A DNA stretch of 64,000 nucleotides from Gemmatimonas sp. GTDB taxonomy: Bacteria; Gemmatimonadota; Gemmatimonadetes; Gemmatimonadales; Gemmatimonadaceae. Under the pieces are notes generated by a model that saw only the letters and a list, made by a program, of their open reading frames with translations, made no database searches and had not been told where the DNA came from. Below, piece by piece: positions 59,902 through 64,000 of this stretch (within the stretch, counting starts at the first letter, position 1; every line of letters begins with the position of its first letter). The stretch covers positions 1-64,000 of the forward strand of contig NZ_JAPZSK010000001.1 in NCBI RefSeq assembly GCF_027531815.1, read 5' to 3'. The translations under genes and the position numbers were made by a program.

Positions 59902-60273
59902 ATGGAACGCAATACGCGGCAGCGCGATGCCATCCGACTGGTGTTCGAGGAGATTCCCCGGCCCCTTGGCCCCACCGAGGTCCTCGAGTACGGGCGGAGC
60001 CACGTCTCGAAGCTGGGCATCGCCACGGTCTATCGCACCATCAACTCCCTCGTGGATAGCGGCTGGCTGGTGCCGGTGGAGCTGCCGGGCGAGCCGCCGC
60101 GCTACGAGCGCGCCGGCTCGGCCCATCATCATCATTTCCGCTGCCGGCAGTGCACCCGCGTGTTCGAGATTCACGGGTGCCCGGGTGACCTGCGGGATCT
60201 CACGCCGCAGGGGTTCCACCTCGAGTCGCATGAGGTGGTGCTGTACGGGCTGTGTGACAAGTGCGCGGCCTGA
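59902..60273 (+). CDS. Fur family transcriptional regulator (Zur candidate)
   Basis: A 123-residue metal-dependent repressor. The N-terminal winged helix has 'LGPTEVLEYGRSHVSKLGIATVYRTINSLVDSGWL'; the dimerisation domain has the regulatory metal ligands in HHHHF (75-78) and His110, and the structural zinc site Cys81-x2-Cys84 and Cys118-x2-Cys121. The family includes Fur, Zur and PerR; the sequence cannot tell them apart with certainty. Four zinc-type operators in the surrounding 20 kb favour Zur, though a role over the copper genes downstream is equally possible. The SCO gene start overlaps its stop. Confidence 0.88.
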   Translation: MERNTRQRDAIRLVFEEIPRPLGPTEVLEYGRSHVSKLGIATVYRTINSLVDSGWLVPVELPGEPPRYERAGSAHHHHFRCRQCTRVFEIHGCPGDLRDLTPQGFHLESHEVVLYGLCDKCAA

Positions 60274-60830
60274 TCGCAGGCATCGCCGCGGGGCTGCTGC
60301 TCGTCTCCTGTGATTCCCGCGGCCGCTTCGAGGGTGTGGCCGTGGATCCGCCCCGGGCGATGACTCCGGTGGCGTTCACGCTCCCCGACAGCACCGCGTA
60401 CACGCTTGGGGGCACCCCCGGCGGCGCCACGGTGGTGTTCTTCGGGTACACGCACTGTCCCGACGTGTGCCCCACCACGCTCGCCGACTGGAAGCGCGTC
60501 AAGGCGCAGCTCGGGCCCACCGCGGCACGCGTGCGCTTCGTGTTCGTGACCGTCGATCCCGAACGCGATACGCCGGCCGTGGCGCTGCGCTATGCACGGC
60601 AGTTCGACAGCAGCTTCGTGGGGCTCTCCGGCGACGCCCCCACCACGGCGCGCGTGCTGGAACTGTTCGGCGTGGCCGCGGCGCGCGAGGCGGGCACGCC
60701 CGCAAGCGGCTACCTGGTCAGTCACTCGTCGCAGCAGTTCCTGCTCGATGAGCGCGGTGCCCTCGTGGCGCTCTACCCCTTCGGAACCCGCTGGGAGGCA
60801 CTCGCGGCCGACCTGGATCGATTGCTGTGA
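60261..60830 (+). CDS. SCO1/SenC family copper chaperone
   Basis: A 189-residue thioredoxin-fold protein with a lipoprotein signal (Cys17 in LLVSCDS), the copper motif CPDVC (66-70) and the third ligand His155. It delivers copper to the CuA site of cytochrome c oxidase in the periplasm. The GTG start lies within the end of the Fur gene, so the two are co-translated. It is followed by the PCu(A)C gene with overlap. Confidence 0.9.
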   Translation: MRGLIAGIAAGLLLVSCDSRGRFEGVAVDPPRAMTPVAFTLPDSTAYTLGGTPGGATVVFFGYTHCPDVCPTTLADWKRVKAQLGPTAARVRFVFVTVDPERDTPAVALRYARQFDSSFVGLSGDAPTTARVLELFGVAAAREAGTPASGYLVSHSSQQFLLDERGALVALYPFGTRWEALAADLDRLL

Positions 60831-61321
60831 TGATCCATCGTCGCCTTCACCAGGTCGCGCGCAAGGCCGTGCGCAAGACCGTGCACGTGGCCATCGCGGC
60901 CGTGCTGCCGGTGTGCGTGGGGTGCGCCGGTGGCGAGGCCGCCAGCGGCGACACGCCGCGCACGGGCCGCGTCGTGTCGGCCGCCTGGGCACGGCCGGCC
61001 GATTCCGGCGCCACCGGCGGCGCGTACTTCACCATCGTCAACGCCGACTCCGTGGCCACGGCACTCGTGGCGGTAACCAGCACGGCAGCCGCGGCCGCCG
61101 AAGTGCACGAGTCAATGCAGCACGACGGCATGGCCCACATGATGGCCCGCGCCGCCGTTCCCATTGCGCCGCGCGACTCCCTCGTCATGCTGCCCGGCGG
61201 CGTCCACGTCATGCTGCTGCAGCTCACGCGAGCGCTCGCCGTGGGCGATACCGTGCCGCTCACGTTGCGCTTTGCCGCTGGCGACTCGCTCGTGGTGCGA
61301 GTTCCGGTGCGCGCCCCCTGA
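60827..61321 (+). CDS. PCu(A)C copper chaperone
   Basis: A 164-residue periplasmic protein with a signal (Cys33 in VGCAGG) and the H-x-M copper site: His94, Met97 (VHESM), Met105, Met121, and HVML (His127, Met129). It loads copper to Sco/cytochrome c oxidase. It overlaps the SCO gene by 4 bp. Confidence 0.9.
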   Translation: MMIHRRLHQVARKAVRKTVHVAIAAVLPVCVGCAGGEAASGDTPRTGRVVSAAWARPADSGATGGAYFTIVNADSVATALVAVTSTAAAAAEVHESMQHDGMAHMMARAAVPIAPRDSLVMLPGGVHVMLLQLTRALAVGDTVPLTLRFAAGDSLVVRVPVRAP

Positions 61322-61331
61322 TCCTCGCCTC

Positions 61332-61682
61332 ATGACCCTGCACCGTGTCGCCACGCTCGTGGCGATCATCAGTGGCACCGCCGCGGTGGTGTGGTGGAGC
61401 TGGCCGCGCCCCGACACGCTCATTCGCGTGCAGCGCGGTGGCGTGGCCGTGGTGACCGATGCCCTTGGCCGCGACACCCCGTTGCCCGACACGGTCTTCG
61501 TGGGCGGCCGTGGCCCCAAGCGGAAGATTCGCGTGGTCAACGAGGATACGGTGCAGCATCGCCTCGCCATGTTCACCGTGCCGGCCGGCCAACAGACCGA
61601 CTATACGGTGCCGCCTGGCACCTTCGGTGGCGTCTGCTCGGCGCATCCCACGAAGACACAGCTCACCTTCGTGATCCAGTGA
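61332..61682 (+). CDS. small membrane-anchored cupredoxin-like protein
   Basis: A 116-residue protein with an N-terminal membrane helix (7-24) and a beta-sandwich with type 1 copper-like ligands His76 (VQHRLAMF), Cys102 and His105 (CSAH); Met80 or another residue may be axial. Electron transfer or copper handover with SCO and PCu(A)C is inferred from the operon. The start ATG is 10 bp after the previous stop. Confidence 0.75.
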   Translation: MTLHRVATLVAIISGTAAVVWWSWPRPDTLIRVQRGGVAVVTDALGRDTPLPDTVFVGGRGPKRKIRVVNEDTVQHRLAMFTVPAGQQTDYTVPPGTFGGVCSAHPTKTQLTFVIQ

Positions 61683-61689
61683 GGAGGCC

Positions 61690-62901
61690 GTGAGTTCGCC
61701 GTTTTCCGATCACCCGCTGCTGCCCCCCTCCACCATGAACGCGGCGCTCGACGACGCGTTGCGCGCGTTGGAAGCGCAGGGGCTCAAGCGCGCGCTGCGT
61801 CAGGTGCAGCAGCGGCGTGCGGGCACCGTGCTGCTGGGCGGCGACCGGGTGGCCGACTTCGCCTCCAACGATTACCTGGGGTTGGCGAGCGATCCGCGCG
61901 TGGCGCGCGCGGCCCATGCCGTGCTGCAGGCGGAGGGCACGGGCGCGGCGGCCGCCCGGCTCATCTCCGGCAACCATCCCATACACGAGGCGCTCGAGCA
62001 CACACTCGCCCGGCTCAAGGGGTGCGACTACACGCTGCTCTTTCCGTCCGGATACATGGTCAACGTGGGCGCCATTCCGGCGCTGGCCGACCGTGGCGAC
62101 GTGATCTACTCCGACGCGCTCAATCACGCGTCGCTCATCGATGGCTGCCGACTGTCGCGCGCCACGGTGCGCGTCTTTCCGCACAACGACCTCGATGCGC
62201 TCGAACGCATGCTGGCCGCCGAGCGTTCGCAGTTCCGTCGGGCACTCATCGTGGTGGAGGGCGTATTCTCCATGGACGGCGACTACTGTCCGCTCGACCG
62301 GCTCGTGCCCATTGCCCGGCACCATGAGGCGTGGACCTACGTGGACGATGCCCATGGCACCGGCGTCCTGGGCGCCACCGGCGCCGGCAGCCTCGAACAC
62401 TTCGGCGTCTCCCGCGATGTCGACGTGGTGGTGGGTACGCTCGGCAAGGCGCTTGGCACGGCCGGCGCCTACGTGGGTGGCTCACAGGAGCTCGTGGAGT
62501 TCCTCGTGAGCCGCGCGCGCTCGTTCATCTTCACCACCGGATCGCCGCCGGCGATGGCCGCCGCCACGCTCGAGGCGTTGCGCATTGCCGAGGTGGAAGG
62601 GTGGCGCCGCGATGCGGTGCGTGACCGCGCCCGGCGGCTGCGCCGGCGCCTCCTTGCGGCCGGACTGCAGGTCACCGGCCCGGAGGATGGGCACATCATC
62701 CCGCTGCTGATCGGTGACGCCGTGCGCACGATGGCCACGGTGGCCGATCTGCGACGCCGCGGATTCCTCGTGGGGGGCGTGCGCCCGCCCACCGTGCCGG
62801 CCGGAACGTCGCGTCTGCGCATCTCCATGTCCGCGGTGCATCCCGTGGAGCTGGTGGACGCCCTCGGCGCCACGCTCATCGACGTGCTGCGCCGAGTCTG
62901 A
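61690..62901 (+). CDS. bioF: 8-amino-7-oxononanoate synthase
   Basis: A 403-residue PLP enzyme that condenses pimeloyl-ACP (or CoA) with L-alanine in biotin synthesis. Features: 'SNDYLGLASDPRV', 'GNHPIHEALEH', 'LFPSGYMVNVG', 'VDDAHGTGVLG' and the PLP Lys253 in GTLGKALGTAG. The GTG at 61690 is 2 bp after a GAGGAGG site, a tight spacing; the ATG at 61735 is the alternative. The bioA gene follows after 40 bp. Confidence 0.9.
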   Translation: MSSPFSDHPLLPPSTMNAALDDALRALEAQGLKRALRQVQQRRAGTVLLGGDRVADFASNDYLGLASDPRVARAAHAVLQAEGTGAAAARLISGNHPIHEALEHTLARLKGCDYTLLFPSGYMVNVGAIPALADRGDVIYSDALNHASLIDGCRLSRATVRVFPHNDLDALERMLAAERSQFRRALIVVEGVFSMDGDYCPLDRLVPIARHHEAWTYVDDAHGTGVLGATGAGSLEHFGVSRDVDVVVGTLGKALGTAGAYVGGSQELVEFLVSRARSFIFTTGSPPAMAAATLEALRIAEVEGWRRDAVRDRARRLRRRLLAAGLQVTGPEDGHIIPLLIGDAVRTMATVADLRRRGFLVGGVRPPTVPAGTSRLRISMSAVHPVELVDALGATLIDVLRRV

Positions 62902-62941
62902 CTCGCGCGGCACCGTTTCTTCCTTCGCGCGCAGGCGCTGC

Positions 62942-64000
62942 ATGGCCCCTTCCTTTCTGTCGCTCGATGCCGCCCACGTGTGGCATCCCTACACCCAGCA
63001 TCATCAGGCGCCGCTCCCACGGCCCATCGCGCGCGCGGCGGGCAGCTGGCTGTTCGATACAAACGGCCAGGCCGTGCTCGATGCCATTTCGTCGTGGTGG
63101 GTCACGACACACGGTCACTGCCACCCGGCGCTGGTGCAGGCGATCGCCGATCAGGCGCGCACGCTCGATCAGGTGATCTTTGCCGGTTTCACGCACGAAC
63201 CGGCGGCACGGCTGGCGGCCGCGCTGGTCGAGCGGCTCCCCGCAGGCTTGTCGCGCGTGTTCTTCAGTGACGATGGATCCACGGCAGTGGAGGTGGCGAT
63301 CAAGCTGTCGCTGCAGTCATTCGCCAACCAGGGGACGCCCCGTCGGCTCATTGCCGCTCTCGACAATGCGTATCATGGCGACACCTTTGGCGCCATGGCG
63401 GCCGGCGCGCGCGGGGTCTTCACGCACATGTACGAGCCACTGCTCTTCGAGGTGGCGCGACTCCCCGACCCCTCCGAGGGCGACACGGTGCGCGCGCTCG
63501 ACGCGCTGCTGGACGCGCGCGGCCCGGAGCTGGCCGCGGTCATCGTGGAGCCGCTGGTGCTGGGCGCCAGCGGCATGCGCGTGTGGGACACGCGCGTGCT
63601 GCAGGCGCTGCGGGAGCGCACGTCGGCAGCGGGCGTGCATCTCATTGCCGACGAGGTGATGACGGGGTTCGGGCGTACAGGGCCCATGTTCGCCTGCACG
63701 CTGGCCAACGTACGCCCCGATCTCATCTGCCTGTCCAAGGGGATCACGGGCGGCGTCCTGCCACTGGGCGCCACCGTGGCCACCGAGGCGATCTTCGAGA
63801 CCTTCTCCAGCAGTGACCGTCGCAAGACGTTCTTTCACGGCCACTCGTACACGGCCAATCCGATTGCCTGCGCGGCCGCGCTCGCATCGCTGGCACTGTT
63901 CGACGAGGCGTGCGACGGAGCCCGCCGGCGCATTGCCGACTGCCATACGCGGCATCTTGCCGCCCTGCGCGATGTACCGGGAGTGAAGGCCGTGCGACAG
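62942..64000 (+). CDS. bioA: adenosylmethionine-8-amino-7-oxononanoate transaminase (partial)
   Basis: At least 353 residues, running past the right edge without a stop. It transfers an amino group from S-adenosylmethionine to 7-keto-8-aminopelargonate to make diaminopelargonate. Features: 'HVWHPYTQHH' at the start, 'SSWWVTTHGHCHP', 'FFSDDGSTAVEVAIKLS', 'HLIADEVMTGFGRTG' and the PLP Lys266 in LSKGITGG. The ATG at 62942 begins the family N-terminus. With bioF it forms a biotin operon. Confidence 0.93.
   Translation, partial: MAPSFLSLDAAHVWHPYTQHHQAPLPRPIARAAGSWLFDTNGQAVLDAISSWWVTTHGHCHPALVQAIADQARTLDQVIFAGFTHEPAARLAAALVERLPAGLSRVFFSDDGSTAVEVAIKLSLQSFANQGTPRRLIAALDNAYHGDTFGAMAAGARGVFTHMYEPLLFEVARLPDPSEGDTVRALDALLDARGPELAAVIVEPLVLGASGMRVWDTRVLQALRERTSAAGVHLIADEVMTGFGRTGPMFACTLANVRPDLICLSKGITGGVLPLGATVATEAIFETFSSSDRRKTFFHGHSYTANPIACAAALASLALFDEACDGARRRIADCHTRHLAALRDVPGVKAVRQ

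Overview
The window is 64 kb of GC-rich DNA with dense coding on both strands and short gaps. It contains no rRNA, tRNA, phage or transposase gene that I can find. The gene mix suggests a Gemmatimonadota bacterium (Gemmatimonas-like): many exported S9, M14, M24, M48 and amidase-type hydrolases, Cys-less ribosomal protein variants, lipoproteins with Ig-like domains, and hairpin repeats at the ends of genes. That assignment is inference from gene content, not from a marker gene.

Layout. 0-10 kb: a neutral zinc metallopeptidase, an HNH nuclease, a HIT protein, a fused branched-chain 2-oxoacid dehydrogenase E1, a lipoprotein-like protein and an S9 peptidase. 10-13 kb: a cobalamin riboswitch directly in front of an adenosylcobalamin-type (class II) ribonucleotide reductase. 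13.5-17.4 kb: a large M14-type peptidase and a TVP38/DedA-like membrane protein. 17.4-18.95 kb: a tandem array of ~170-bp palindromic units, one of which carries a four-helix-bundle (23S-IVP family) gene in place of its hairpin loop. 19-23 kb: a cyanophycinase fused to an inactive beta-lactamase-like domain, a diheme cytochrome c and an amidase, as a tight unit. 23-30 kb: acetyltransferase, a second HNH protein, HtpX, a 2Fe-2S protein, a YagE/RMD1-like protein, a rhodanese and an OsmC protein. 30-38 kb: a lipase/SUMF1 fusion lipoprotein, an M24 peptidase, and an ECF sigma factor - membrane protein - HEAT-repeat operon, followed by a second palindromic tandem repeat.

39-62 kb is a metal-homeostasis island. 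The copper side has an MbnP/MbnH pair with CopC and CopD in one overlapping operon, Cys/His-rich exported proteins, a CcmH-like protein, and a Fur-family regulator followed by SCO, PCu(A)C and a small cupredoxin. The zinc side has four copies of a 16-bp palindrome (TGAKAN-N4-NTATCA) placed over promoters of: a MerC protein / zinc-independent L31; an ABC exporter-like operon and a divergent lipoprotein; a DUF3299/DUF2796 pair; and an L33 - COG0523 GTPase - metal permease operon with a divergent unknown gene. The set of targets matches what Zur controls elsewhere, so I read this as a local Zur regulon with the Fur-family gene at 59.9 kb as candidate regulator. Three of the controlled genes look leaderless, with the start codon 6-7 bases after the -10 box.

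The right edge starts biotin synthesis (bioF, then bioA running off the window).
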